NCBI GenBank assembly: GCA_024349245.1
Contig: JALDNG010000477.1
Span: forward strand, 124,001 to 188,000
Length of the DNA: 64,000 bases
Source: Neodontobutis hainanensis
Lineage: Eukaryota; Chordata; Actinopteri; Gobiiformes; Odontobutidae
Reading direction: 5' to 3'
The translations under genes were made by a program, and so were the position numbers. Below are positions 1-12,754 of this stretch, one piece after another (the stretch's first letter is position 1; every line of letters begins with the position of its first letter). The notes beneath the pieces were generated by a model. It was not told the DNA's origin, made no database searches, and was given only the letters and a program-made list of their open reading frames with translations.

Positions 1-6
1 CTATAA

Positions 7-240
7 TTACAAGAACAATACTGTTGGGCATTTAATTTCGATTGCTCCAAAAATAGTCAGACTGACATGAAGATTCCCATTATTTATTATACGATGTATA
101 GATTCATGCTTTAAAACGAATAAAAACAGAACTGAATTTAAAACAATCTTACACACTGAGAAACCCACTTTCATTTGTGATGTACTTAAACCGCATCTGG
201 CGAAAATGTTAAGAACGATAAAAAGATAATTTTCAAACAA
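7..240 (-). other. Unassigned open frame at the left edge
   Basis: An uninterrupted 77-codon frame lies at the very edge of the window and is somewhat richer in G+C than the spacer beyond it. Residues 9-40 read vaguely like the thumb of a gypsy-type reverse transcriptase (a 'VLNIFARCGL...MKVGF' pattern), but no catalytic motif is present. A chance ORF, or the tail of something extending leftward out of the window, is equally possible. Confidence 0.15.
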
Positions 241-3200
241 TATTCTTACAAATTGCTCAAGAATTTATTTTTTGAATATTTTAGTTGATTTATAGGGTTT
301 ATTCTTTTACATTATTCAATATAAACTCCAAATATTTCAAAAACACAGATTTAGTTAAATATATCATCAAGTTATATTTCAAAATTCTTTTGGAAATTCG
401 TGAAATATAATTTTATCTTTTGTTTTGAAAAATATTCACACCTATGAAAGATATTCCTCATGATCTCTAGTTTTACTTTATTCATCAGATAAGAAAGGAA
501 AATATGATTTCAATAAATTTTCTTCAACTATTTTTGAAAAAAACAAACACACCTATGCCAATGTTTTCAAGTTTACTCAATCATTTTTATAACACTAGAG
601 TGTAAAAACTTTGTGTTTATGTTCATTATTTTGTTGGATTTTAAGATGAATACTCAAAAAATTCATTTATTATAAGAACAAAATATTTTTTCAATCTTCT
701 CAGTATGAAGGCTCAATGTATGAGAAAGAGTAAACAAGTTATTATTTCGGTTAAAACCTCTGAAAAATTGCATTGAAAAATTAAGGTGGCACAATCTTGA
801 TTCATATATTAAGAAATTAGACATTACCAAATTTCTTTGAATTTGCTTGATTAAATCATTGTTTCCAATACTTAAAAATAAACGAGCCTAAAAGAACGGC
901 ATGATTTAATTTTTATCCATCAATATATTGAATATTTCGTTTTTGATAAAATATATTTCGCTTTAATTCATAAATTATAGGACTCTTTTTGATCGAAACA
1001 ACTCATGTTATTATGTAAGTAAAAGAGAGATAATAACCTCACGAAGGATAATAAAATCGATATTATAATTTCTATGAATCAGAAATGGTCATGTTACGTA
1101 TTTTAATGACAAAAATTACAAATAATAACTAATCTTCAGGATTTAGATCTTTGAAAGTTCTTCCCAAATTTAAAATAAAGATCCTATTACGAAAAATGAT
1201 AATATTCTTTAAATTTATTATAAAACCTTTTAGGATAATAAAGTGTACAATTAAATTTGAAATGAATCAAGCTTCACACTGCAAAAATTTTACAAATATA
1301 AAAAATAGTATGGAAGATTATCAACAATTCTTTTGATATCAATAAAAAATCAAGATCAGGTTTTATTCATTCTGAGATGTTACAAAATTTATTTTATGCC
1401 TATTCTACAAGGCTTTACTTATAGATATCCTCTACTGTCAATCAATTTTAAAAGAGTGTAATGATATGGAAAAATACTTGAAAATATATTATTCACATCC
1501 CATTGTATATTTTATCTCTTAATATTTTTCAAAAACATTTTTTCTGTGTTATTTAGACGTATTTTGTGAACAAGGTGATTCGATTATCATTTTAAAATCA
1601 ACTGAAAATGTTGTGGGCGAGAAACACATCAAAAAGATGTTCGTTTTATTGTATGAAATAAGCTTTTTCTTCTACGACATATTTTTGAATCATCAGTTTC
1701 ATAAGTTTTTTCGTATTAATTTCAAATAGCTGAATTAACGATGTGCTAACACGTGGAAAATTTAATTATATAAGTAAATTGTAAAAATTATCAAGTCTAA
1801 TAAACCAACTGTGGGATAAACTTAAAACATTTTGAAAAATTATCATTAAACTTATGTAAACAGAAATCTTTGGGTCTTAGATTTTAAAATTTTATTCGAA
1901 GTGCATAAAAATTATGTAGTACCAAGGTCGTAGCAATAAAAATCTGAAGTAAAACTAAAAAATCTCAACAGAAATAAAATACCTGTCGATTAAAAGATTG
2001 ATTATTTATTATCTGTTGAATAAAAAAATGTTCTAACCCTCAAATTCTCATTTAATCATTTCGTGAATATTAAACAACTGGGGAAATGTTTTATTATAAC
2101 AGAAAAATACTTAAAAATGACCATTAAATTATTATCGAAAGAATAAAACAGTCAGATTTACTTTATTTTCTTTTTAAATTCCTAAAATGATGAAGCACTA
2201 CATTTGATCCATGAAATTATCCATGTCCATTGATTAAATTCTTCAAGACATCAATACTGCATAACGATATCTTTGCCATGTGGTTTGCTGCTATTTACAT
2301 ATTTCATATATAAAATTTATAAAATAATATTGTTTTTTTCATGTTTGAATCGGAGTCTGTTATGTTCACTTTTGATCTTTCATTTATCTGGTTAATATAG
2401 AACCCGTAATATTTTGTGCATTTTTAAAAAATGTGCTTATTAAGTATTTTTACCTTAAAAATTTATTTTTAGTATTATTTGAAAATATCAATTTCCGTTA
2501 TAACGATGTGACTAATAATCAATGAAACTTACGAAATATTTTGATATGGATTTGGCTTACAATTTTAATTCCTCCAAAAAGTTGTTAGTTAGTATTTTCT
2601 CGATACTTGATTCGCATTTTCGTAGATTTTGCATTCTGGAAAATTGAATTTTGTGAAAATATGTGGAGATTTTTTTCTCTATTAATTCTATACTCTTGAA
2701 GATATTGAAACTATGATAAAACTTTGTCGTCTGAGTAATTTAAACAGAAAATTTTATATCTGTACAATTAAATTATATGCCTATGTGAAGTATGAGAAAA
2801 GATTAATGCTTTAACAAATCAAAGAATACTATCTAGTAATACTGTTTTTATAAAATTTCATTCTTTCAAATAAAAATACAAGTGAAAAATTATGAATTTC
2901 AAAATGTGTTTTTAGCATAATATATGTAATTTATTTTTAAATTTTTCATAATTTTACCATTTCTTTATAAAAAACATAAAATATGAAATAAATTTAAAAG
3001 AAATATATTTGTCAATATTCATCATATGATATTTGAAAATGATAAAAAATCTCATGCTAAATTAAAGTATCTTAATCTAAAATCGTATGTTCTATTCAGA
3101 TATCAAAATATGTGATTATATGAACAATATTTATTTCATATTCATTTTAAAATTATCATTTTTCCTTGCTTGATAGTCCAAAAACGAAATTTAATTTTAT

Positions 3201-4179
3201 GTTTTAAAATTCATACCATTATAGAAAAAATACTTTTGAAAATTGATGGTTTCAGGAAACTAATAATGGGTGGTTAAATAGATCGTTTTGGCTTAAAGAT
3301 AAGTTGATAAATAAGAAAATAATAATTTTGAAATAAAAATAAAATTTATCATTTTATCGGAGATGTAGAAAGACAAAAATGTAAGATAAATATTTTTTCG
3401 TTTGAATATAATGTTGAAAACCAGGAGACTCGTTTTTACGAGATATATTTGTAAACTTTTTAAAATAAATTACCATATCAAAACGCGGTTGTCTAAGAAA
3501 ACTAATAAATAATGAAAACGATTTTTAAAGCTTTTATACTGATGAGTTTTGTTGTAGGAAAAACAATTCATGATATTTTTCATTTTGTGTTTTGATTAAA
3601 AATAAATAAACCTAAATTAAACATTTTTATAACATAATGATGTGTAATCACTTTAAACTCTTTTTGATAGATTAACATTTTAGCAATTAGTCGATCGGAT
3701 GGACATGTAGTATATGGCTAAATGAACACTCTTCAGACTCATAAAGGTAGTTTGTTGAGATTGTCACAAGCATTCTTTATATGAGATATGAGGAGGTCAC
3801 TTTACCAATAGAAATCTCAGCCGTGGTATTTGCTGGATATCTGATTGGTAAATTTATTTAACTCCGTTCAAGATAGCTCTGCAACTTTTGTTCTCCTATT
3901 CTCTTGAGGAGCATGTTTTTGAGAAACTTTCATGCTAAATTGAGTATTCTGTTCTTTAAGGTTTTCTCGTTTTGAGGGATCTGGATGTGTAATTATGATA
4001 CAATTCATTGTCTTATGTTGACATAAAGTTCGCTCGTTCTTTTGTAAATTACTCTTTTTTATCTCACGGTTTTAATTTCATTTTTACCCAGAGTGTCTCC
4101 TGATCATAGATTTAATCTTTTCCCTTGAAAATTTTAATATTTTGTTTTTGGCGTATCAATTATGTTAATGTTTAATGTC
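241..4179. other. AT-rich spacer, no gene recognised
   Basis: Apart from very short ORFs, I see no coding pattern here. About 3690-3960 is slightly richer in G+C. Its minus strand contains a short stretch ('NTTAEISIGK') that could be the far C-terminal end of the integrase of the adjacent minus-strand gypsy fossil, but it is displaced by several hundred bases from where it should lie, so I left it out of that element. Confidence 0.4.
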
Positions 4180-4339
4180 AGGTGTAAAATAAAATTTTGA
4201 AACTTTGAGATGATTTTTGATCATTTTTACTATTTTGGAACTAAAAGTAAATTTTAATTGAGAATTACGGTATCTATATAAATTAACGACAGTTTGTTTA
4301 TCTTGTGTGTCAAAATATTTTATATATTCAAATTTAATG

Positions 4340-5080
4340 CTTCTAATTATCCATTTAACTTGACTGTTAGTTCTATAATGGTATGTATTCTACGTATGTG
4401 TTTGATTACTTTATCTCGCCAAATTTCTTGTTCAAATTTGTTGAGTAACTCTTGCCGTTAAAGATGGTGTGAATTTCGGTAAACCTAAATTAAGAACACA
4501 AATATTCAAGACATCGAATCGTTGTTTTCATTTTTTATGACTTTAGCCAAAAGAGTTTGATCTTCTTTGTATTTGCTTCTTTACAAAAACCGAGAATGAG
4601 AAATTTACGCTTTCAAAATTGATGTGAATTCTCCACCGTGGGTAGTTTATGGTAAAATACTTAAATGTTTTTGTAACATATTTTTCGCTTCAATGATCAA
4701 ATCAGAATAAAGTGAAATTTATTCTTCTTTGGAAACTGTATCCTTAATTAAAAAATTATATTTAATTCCGTTTATAATTTGATCTATTTGCTCAGCAAAG
4801 ATTTAAACATTTTTGTCTTTTTGATAAGAGATAGTTCTTATATGTTTCATCAGCTAAGAATTATTTTGGAAAATAAATTTGGCTGAATCTAGAATCATCG
4901 CAATGGCCACATATTAGTTTTTAGCTTCGTTATATTATAAACGGGACATAAAATCTGCCATTGTGTTTATTCTGTAGATATGAAACTTACTACATACAGG
5001 GCATCAAGACGAATATCTTTAAAAAGTGGTATATGTTGATTAAGGGTGACCAAAATATCCGTATGAGTGATTTATGATAA
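4340..5080 (-). pseudogene. RNase H and integrase remnant of element C
   Basis: This is the best-preserved part of element C. About 5060-4934 reads 'LNQHIPLFKDIRLDALYVV' and then 'FHIYRINTMADFMSRL', the end of RNase H plus the 'ADALSRL' tether of gypsy pol. About 4650-4620 gives 'NYPRWRIHINF', equivalent to 'PWERIHIDF' around the first integrase aspartate, here changed to Asn. About 4522-4430 gives 'TIRCLEYL' and later 'FNGKSYSTNLNKKF', equivalent to 'FGLPE..VSDNG.QF' with the second aspartate lost. About 4385-4345 gives 'PYHNRTNSQV', equivalent to 'PYHP..NGQAER' with the catalytic Glu lost. Order and spacing are right for a DD35E integrase. Several catalytic residues are gone and frames are broken. 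Confidence 0.7.
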
Positions 5081-5579
5081 ATTAATTGACATATTTCCTT
5101 CCTTATAAATAATAATGAATATAGTAGATGACATATGATCAAAATCTTAATTTATAAGTGACTTTGATGATGCCAAGATTGAGTTGATAATATTAAATAA
5201 AATTGGATTTTTTTCTGTTTATGTCTAATTGTGATTTTTATGGGTGAGAAAATAAAAATGGGCTTATTCGAAATGCAGAATTAGAAAAACGTTTTGTTAA
5301 AAATTTTTCTTCTGCAAAGTAGATTTAAAATAGGTGCCACTCTGTCTATGATTCGCAACTCCACCTACAAAGATTATAATACGTTTTAAAAAATATTACT
5401 ATAGATTGGAAAAACAGTTTTCTAAAGATACTCGAAGTGACATAGAGCTATCTCAACTAAATTAGAAATTTTGTTTTTGTTTAAAAGATGGTTTAATTTT
5501 TGAGTTTCAGTTTTTATAAAATGAAAGATATTAATATGACGTGGTTGGTTTTGTGTTATAGAGAGTAAAAATTTTCTGG

Positions 5580-6000
5580 GTGTAAAGACGATGCAGAAGA
5601 GACCAAATTTTAGATGATTGAATTGTTAAAAATTTATAAATATTGAGATCAACCAAGCTATATTTGATTTCTCTTCGTCGTGCTTTATCTGTAAATATAC
5701 CTATTTTTGATCGCTAACACTGATACATGGCTGCCTTTAATCTGTTATCGAACATCTTCAAATGTATAAAGTGTTTATGGGAGATTTAAGGTATTTATGT
5801 AGGCTGCTAACTTGAAATCTATCCAGATTCTATTCTGAGAATTTCCAAATTTAACTTTTAACAATTGGATAAGTCCCAATGAGGGGATTAAATGCATCAT
5901 CAATTTTCTCAAAAATATCTTCAGTTCAAAGACATTTTAAGTAACAGATCCACCTGATACTTCAGAGAGAATTGAACATTTTTTGCTTTTACTCTTGAAA
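5580..6000 (-). pseudogene. Reverse transcriptase remnant of element C
   Basis: On the minus strand a 'LIGTYPIV' stretch (about 5886-5860) corresponds to the 'YPLPRI' motif of gypsy reverse transcriptases. About 15 codons later, 'NSQNRIWIDFKLAAYI' corresponds to the 'YF..IDL.SGYHQI' motif that carries the first catalytic aspartate, and that Asp is still present. Farther on, 'HLKMF' and 'RLKAAM' look like a decayed 'LRMPFGLKNAP', and 'SLVDLNIY' may be the decayed YxDD box. Every junction needs a frame change, so the region is non-functional. It was recognised from motif order between protease and RNase H, not from one continuous alignment. Confidence 0.5.
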
Positions 6001-6920
6001 GAAAACCACACCCTATTTTTATCGATGAGCAAAACTCGTTAATTCAATGACTCTTATAGATAGATACCAAAATTTATTTTTTATCTTTGGCGCTATTATT
6101 AAGAGAAGATGTTAATGAATATGTTATCTGTGAATAAATTGTAAATATTAAATCAAATATTTAGGCTATTCATCCAGTTTAATATTTGGAACGGCTTTCC
6201 GAAGCACGATATTTAGGAACCCACATAAATTATATTTTAAAACTTTATTTTATGAAGTAAAGCGTTTATCCTGTTGACTAAAAAGTTTTTTCATCCAGTT
6301 AGATTATTATCTTATCTTAATGAGTTGACAAAATTGTGAAAATTAAAACTTGACTTATCTGTGATTTTGTTAACCTTTTTCTTCATCTGGTTATGAGTTT
6401 TTCAGGATACTCTTCAACAATGGTCAATTTTCATTAAATTAATGAATTCTTTTACTTACAACATATTAATTAATTAGTGACGATTTTTCCCTATCCCTGA
6501 CATTTAAACCGGGTATCGATGACATATATGTCGTTATATTACCTTCATCTTTACGATACACCAATATGGGTCATTTCAAACAATTAATAGATGAGTAATT
6601 ATGCACGTTGTTATAAATTGAATTGATATTACATTTTACGTTCTCCAGATCTTTCGCTCCATTAAAAATATCTATCAAGGTACTTATAAATAAGTAATAC
6701 CCCTGGAAGATTAACCTTTATGGCTTCAGTTCTCTTTTGTCAAAAATAACATATTTCCTTCAAATGTAAATCCAGATTTGATGTGCAGCAGCACCTAGAT
6801 GCAAAATGTCCGACAAGATACTTACTGATAATTAGTTTTAAGTTAGCCAAAATTTATTTTGTTAAAAATTAATCTTTTAAGAGATTTCCTTCTTTTCATA
6901 TTGTAATATCACAAACAATA

Positions 6921-7823
6921 TCAGCTCTTCGCTGGTTCTCTCTTGTTCCTTGAGGAGAAGTTTTCAACCACCTTACGAAAATGTTTATAACCGTTAATTC
7001 TCAAATTAATGATATCATTTAAAACTTGAAACCCAAACTGTTTTGTTAAATATCGAATTTGAAGGCTAATGATTGATTTCCAAACCCTCTCCGTTTTCAT
7101 AAAATTTATCATATCCGAAATTCCTATTTTTTTTTAATTTCTTGTCATTTGAACTTTTTTTAACAAATATATTCATCCATGTACAAAAATATAATGACTA
7201 CAAGAGTTTTGATAATTTAGGTAAAAATTTTATAATTCTCCTGATATCAGATCATGAGCGATTTGATTTGATTTCAAGGAAACAGAGAATTTACCCCAAC
7301 ATAGGTTCCTGAATTTGTTAAGTGTTATTATAAAACTAAGATGTTTTCACAATATTAAAATTAGATGTTGTAAATTTTCTTAACTTAGAGAACACTTCGT
7401 TTTAATGCAATTCATATTTTCAATAAAGGCATAAAAAATTCTGTTTATCTCTAAGGAATAGTTTTTCTCAAACTGATATTTTATTAATGTTGTATATTCT
7501 TATTTTTGATGATAAAAATATCAAACATTTAAGAAAATAGATGATTTTTTGACAGGTATAAAATACATGAACGCTTCTAAACATTGCTATGCATGAACGT
7601 TTACATTTATCAGAATTTATGTCAACCCACGTTAAACAGAGTGTGGGCAACTGATCAAAATTCGAAAATTGTAAAAGTAGTGATTTAATGCTATGTCGTA
7701 AATATAAAACCAACGATATTCATCGTCGAATGGAATCAGCAGATGACTGGAGTGTATAAATTTAAACAACATACATGTCTCAAAATTTTTAACTGTAATT
7801 AAAACACTATTTTCACAAGACAT
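6921..7823 (-). pseudogene. gag remnant of element C
   Basis: Three overlapping or nearby short frames on the minus strand fit a gypsy gag capsid. An N-terminal piece (7823-7632) contains 'IPFDDEYRWFYIYDIALNHY', resembling the 'W..Y...F..Y' start of capsid domains. A following frame (7713-7468) has 'DINSDKCKRSCIAMF', like the 'D..KKR..LL...G' segment. A third frame (7112-6921) has 'LTKQFGFQVLNDIINLRING' followed by 'FRKVVENF', matching the 'L.KLA..C.FG..L...LRDR...G......K.L' segment typical of K02A2.6-like gags, and ends in a basic tail. The pieces lie farther apart than expected, so an insertion or scrambling is likely. No zinc knuckle is legible. Each piece alone is weak; their order, strand and placement upstream of protease and RT are the main support. 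Confidence 0.45.
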
Positions 7824-10500
7824 ACTGATATCTCAGTCATATATACTCTTTAAAGAATTATTTTACATATTTTGGCATTTCCTTCTATCGAGTTTTTATA
7901 CCTACTTGATTTTATAGGAAACACATTTATACTTTAGTGGAATTTGTAGCCTTCCCTTCTTAAATATTCAATAAAATTTGATATTATTCAAAGATAAATT
8001 AACAGGGTGTGTTAAAAAATCAAGCTATATGTTATATTCCACAATATTAACAACCTTTAGAGATCATTTATGACCAATATTTATTGAATTAGAGATCATA
8101 TTTTGTTATTTACATACTTTATCAAATCAATTTAAACGATAATTGAAACTATAAGCAGAGAAATCAATATTCTATGTTATTTTATCGTTATCAATGAATA
8201 GACACCGTTTATTTTAGTTCCAGGGTAATCTATTTGACGCAGGAATTCTATCTTACCCTAAACTCTTATCAAATAACTCATAATCCCTCAATTCTAGTTA
8301 GGGTCTTTACAAACATAGATTTAAGGGTTTTAAAATAGTTCAAGATATTTTGTCTATATTTATTCTTTACAAAATATTGACAATCTATATTTCTATGAGT
8401 TCAAAACTCTTCACAGAAATCTCCTTTATATATTTACATTATATCTTATTTTAGGAATTCTTAATTAGATTTTCAAAATAAATCGTTTGTGGCTGAATCA
8501 ATAAATGCTATTTTTTGCCATCCCAAACTGAGTTTAATGGGTTAAATGGTAGCAGAACAGTTTCTATATATATTCTAACCTGTTCATAAAAACCGTTCAG
8601 ACACAATCACTTCATCCTAGTTTTGAAGGGTATCATTAACTCTGCAGAATGATAATTCAAGATCTAATCCCCGAAAAAACTTAAGTATATTAATGATTAT
8701 GCCAATCCTTTTCACTTTGTAAAATTTTTACTTCTCTAAATAAAAATAAGATTTAAAATTATTTTGGATTTAAAATCATCTATTATCGAATTTTATGCGA
8801 CTCGATCCACTAATTAATATATTTAACTCCCATATCGTATAAATTTTGTTGATCAGCTAATTATAGGAAATTCATATTCATTTTAAAATTCAAAGTTACA
8901 AACATCAAAATATTATTCTCATATTTTTCAACTCCATTTTCAAGTTCATATTTCAAAAATCCTCTTTTTGATTTGAGCTTTAAACAAATATTTTGTGAAT
9001 CAGTTTTTATTTATGTTAAAACTCAATTTCATCATTTTTTTATTTTAACATTTTTGAATAACCGTTCTATATTTGAACGAAACCTACGACGATAGATAGA
9101 AATAAAATATTATATATTTTTACAATATAGTAATGGTCCATTTGAGTCGATAAATAAAAGATATTTAATTTTTTGATAAAAATCTTTTCTCACTTCATTT
9201 ATTAACAAAACTATAAATAATTTTATTTTATCTTACTGCGCATTTACTTGCACAAATAACAACTCTGAAGAATAAAATCATCCTTATAAAACATGACAGT
9301 GACAATCCAAAAATAAAAATGAATTGAAAGATATCGTTGGTATAAAAATATCAATAGTTTGTTTTCACAAACTCTGAAAAGAGGATTTTTATTCTAAAAG
9401 TTTCTCGCTTTTATTATTGCTTGAGAATAGCGCGCAAGCGTTATTTCGTAAATTTTATATGGAGAACTGTACAAGTCTAGTTTTTTTAATTTTATTAATT
9501 CATGCAAAACGCGTATTATCATATTTTCCCCATCTTTAGTGTTAATTTATCATAAGATTCATTCACCCTGTCAAATAAATTCTCATGAAGGTCAATCTTT
9601 GGTTGATCTATGATTCTTTAATTTTCATCTTAAATTTTATATTCAGAAAATATTTCCTAAGTTTCTAAATTTTCTACTTTCAAAAAAGTACAACCTCTTA
9701 ATATAAACATCTCTAACTGACTGAGATTCTCGAAAAATATTGCTGAATAAAATACAAATAGTATTTTATTCACTGATCACTTTAAAAATGAAAAATTGGA
9801 AGATTATCTCTCGAAGTTTTAATTTTTTAATGAAAATTATTGAAAGGTTTTCGTTGAACAAAATATCAGGTAAATATGTTTATAATTTAAGAACAGTTAA
9901 AATTTTAACAAAAACTGGTTCTTTGATGGAAATATCTCGAAACATAAAAAAAATTCAGCAAATCACTCAGTATCGTTAATATTATCCTAATGGTTATGCA
10001 AAATATAAAAAATATAACTTTCAGGTAAAAATTCCGTCAAAATATTTTTATTCTCAACACTAATTTGATAATGGGAGAATATTTTACCATAGATAAAAAT
10101 AATAACTAATTTTTCAATATATTTGAGTTAATTGAACGAATCATTTGATAACATTTAAATTAAAATGAAGGTTTTGTGAATTATGGTGTATATCTGTTTG
10201 CGCACTGCTTTCAGATTACAAATATAAAATGTCGTAAATTAAAAAAAATCATATGTAAAATACCAAATCAAAATCTTCTCTTTTACCTTATAAATTGGAA
10301 TTTTAGAACGAAAGCACGTTTATAATGTGATAAAATCAATAATCGTCAATATTCCTTTCCTGTCTGATATTCTGTAAATTTTAATGGTGTGGCCATTATT
10401 CTTAGTTAAGGGTATTAAAACTGATTAATTTAATATTTTTAACAGTAAATACTATCCTAAAATTCTTTGATATTTTAAAATTGTTTACTTGCGCTTGAGT
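7824..10500. other. AT-rich spacer, no gene recognised
   Basis: No coding pattern, RNA gene or repeat is convincing. A short GC-rich word (GCGCGCAAGCG, about 9430) and a 79-codon lysine-rich ORF at 9740-9979 were seen. The ORF has the composition expected of chance translation of AT-rich DNA and is not annotated as a gene. Confidence 0.4.
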
Positions 10501-10546
10501 GTATATTTGAAGTGATATTATAAATTTATGCATTTCAGTCACCGAA

Positions 10547-10696
10547 GCGTGAAACGCTGAACAATTTTACAAAGTTGATTGAATGTGTAATAAAAAATAT
10601 TTTTTTAATTTAATATTAAATCATTTGCAATTACTTTTAACTTAAAATAAAAATATTATTTTCACGCTTTTTGATATAATACATCATATGCGTGAA
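10547..10696. promoter_or_regulatory. Repeated GCGTGAA motif upstream of the 161-aa ORF
   Basis: GCGTGAA occurs at 10547-10553 and 10690-10696, and as its complement TTCACGC at 10661-10667. The last two form an inverted pair 22 bases apart that ends about 50 bases before the ORF start codon. The first copy overlaps a small perfect hairpin (AGCG-TGAAA-CGCT). Three copies of a G+C-rich 7-mer within 150 bases of such AT-rich DNA suggest a binding site or promoter element, but this is inference; no TATA box or initiator can be assigned. Confidence 0.25.
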
Positions 10697-10747
10697 TTTA
10701 AACCGCGTATACTTAAAAACGCCATTACATAAAGAAGGAACGGTTAC

Positions 10748-11233
10748 ATGGCAGAAGAAAAAGTTGAGATTAACATGAATTTGATTCGGAAAGAACTTTT
10801 CTTGACAGTAGTGGAGATCAAAAATTTCGACAACAAGAATTTCAGAAAACTATGGATTCAAATTAATGTTGTACCTGACTACATAGAATTCCGACGATGT
10901 TCGAGGGATTTCAAGAAACTCAAAAAGGGTTTAACAAAGAGGCTCAAAATTATTCGCAAATGTTTGGATAAACACTTGGATCTTGTTGACATGAAGCACG
11001 GTGTGATAAGTGTTTATGGAACTACAGAAAATTGGTTTTCAAGACTTTTAAACAAAGCAAGTTTGTTTTTTAAAACGCCGCCGGAAATTCAAGAGCGTTT
11101 TCTGACAGAAGATGTGGATATTTTTCGCAAACTGGATGAGCATTACAAAAACTGCGACGGATGGCTTCGAGATATGGAATCAATTTTCCATTACGTGAAG
11201 GGCTTTTTTAAAAATACATGGAGGCGCTTTTAA
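10748..11233 (+). CDS. Hypothetical protein, 161 aa, single exon
   Basis: An intact ORF of 161 codons starts at ATG 10748 (context TTACATGG) and stops with TAA; no other undamaged frame of this length lies outside the transposons. The product is lysine/arginine-rich and mostly predicted helical by eye. A basic central part (residues about 55-72, 'DFKKLKKGLTKRLKIIRKCL') is followed by alternating charged and hydrophobic segments and a C-terminal 'FFKNTWRRF'. There is no signal peptide, membrane segment, zinc-binding cysteine pattern or catalytic motif that I recognise. Codon use and G+C are clearly higher than in the flanks, which supports real coding. I do not recognise the family; a lineage-specific host gene, a retrocopy or a small transposon-derived gene are all possible. 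Confidence concerns its being coding, not its function. Confidence 0.6.
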   Translation: MAEEKVEINMNLIRKELFLTVVEIKNFDNKNFRKLWIQINVVPDYIEFRRCSRDFKKLKKGLTKRLKIIRKCLDKHLDLVDMKHGVISVYGTTENWFSRLLNKASLFFKTPPEIQERFLTEDVDIFRKLDEHYKNCDGWLRDMESIFHYVKGFFKNTWRRF

Positions 11234-12739
11234 TATTCAAAACACTTTCTAGTTTTTAACATACTTTTATTCTAAAGATAAATTTATTTTTTCTTTCGAT
11301 CTTTCTGCATTTTTAATTACTTTTAATTGATAATTTAAAATCTTGTGAATAGAGCAACAAAAATTACATTTTTAAACAGAGTGAAAGTACAAATCTTTCC
11401 AGTTTATATCAAATTAGATAGATTGTCTCTTAAATCCCATCGTAATTCTAATATGATTTTATGGACAATTATTTCTCGATGATACGTGTCGAATTTGCTT
11501 TTTCGTATTCTGTCCTCTACAACTAGTTCACATGTCTTCACAAAAAAACGAAATAATTTTGTTAGCGTATCTGAAATTTAAATAATATACGTGCGTTTGG
11601 AATATTTTTGACGTGTTTTAAATATCTTGAGATAAAAAAATAATAAAATATATGTTATTAGTTTTGAGAAAATACGTATGGAAAAAAAGTATGTGATTTA
11701 ATTTTTGATTTGATTAAATAGGTAAATAGAATATTATTTATTGATTTTTGATATGATTTTTTCTGGCGCAAGAGTAAAAATTCAATATTGTATATTTTAA
11801 ATACTTCGAAATATACTTATAACATTTTCAAAGCCTGTTAATGAAAAAATAAATTTATTTCAGAATATTTTGTCGCTTTAAGAAAAAATTAAAATGTTAC
11901 TCTGAAAAGGAATTTAGACTTGCCTATTCATTCTACCTTACGCTTTCAGATTTGACATAATATTATATATTTTAAAGTGGTATATCCAATGAATTTATAA
12001 TATTTACCATAATTTAGATAATTAAAAAAAATTTTCTGACGTAATTCGATTCTAAATACGTTAGAAACTTTGCCTATCAATTTTTTCAGTCGAAATACTT
12101 TTTTGAATAGTTGCATCATACACAGATAAACTAGTGAAAATTCATTGCGATTGAGTTCAGAGAGTGAGACAAAAACATATATCCACCCAAATTTTATTAA
12201 GTTATTGCCATTACTACTGTAACATGCGTGATATTTGATAGTTTCGAACAGATTCGTAGTTTATCGTATTATATTTATACCTTGTTTTAACTACATTTCA
12301 ATCCAGAAACAACTTTAAATACTTTAAACCAGTGTAATTACTTATATTTTAAAATGGAAAAATTTAAGTCACATATACAGTTTAAACGGAAAAAATAATT
12401 TCAGTTTAATTTTCAAACAGAATTTATTTCGCCGCTTGATAAAGTTACCACATGTATACGAATTAGTAAGATTTTTTCCGTCAAAATGCATGTTTACAAT
12501 CAAATATATTTGTAACATTATTCGAGTGGTAAAACGAAAAAAATAACTCCATCTGATTATTTTAAACCATATTTACATAATTTTGACGCATCAAAGCTTA
12601 ACTAAATGGTCACCAAAGTTAAAATGAAGTTTAGAACTGAAAATTATTGGGAACGCTGTAAAATTAGTAATTGACATGCGCATTAGATTATCGTTGTTCT
12701 TAAAATCACAACAGTTGGTGACGATGATTTAAAAAATAC
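11234..12739. other. AT-rich spacer, no gene recognised
   Basis: Nothing coding or structured is visible. The right-hand part should contain the 5' LTR and leader of the old gypsy element A, but with no 3' copy to compare against, no LTR can be delimited. Confidence 0.35.
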
Positions 12740-12754
12740 ACATTTTTAATTAAG

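Larger units (their letters stand above)
4180..7823 (-). mobile_element. Degenerate Ty3/gypsy retrotransposon, minus strand (element C)
   Basis: Reading the minus strand from high to low coordinates gives fragments in Ty3/gypsy order. These are gag-like pieces (about 7823-6921), an aspartic-protease-like 'HLGAAAHQI' (about 6800-6772), reverse transcriptase motif 1-2 remnants (about 5890-5795), the RNase H tail and tether 'INTMADFMSRL' (about 4970-4934) and integrase core pieces (about 4650-4340). All are riddled with frameshifts and stops, so the copy is long dead. No LTRs could be found at either side. RNase H preceding integrase excludes Ty1/copia. Boundaries are approximate. The family resembles the K02A2.6-like gypsy lineage, which is inference from motif spacing only. 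Confidence 0.7.

Noticed and set aside
6660..6840. Ty1/copia protease ('HLGAAAHQI' resembling the copia 'DSGA..H' active site)
   Set aside because: Downstream on the same strand RNase H precedes integrase, which is the Ty3/gypsy order, so the piece was assigned to the gypsy fossil.
9740..9979. 79-codon plus-strand ORF
   Set aside because: Ile/Lys/Asn/Leu-rich composition typical of chance translation of AT-rich DNA, with no motif.
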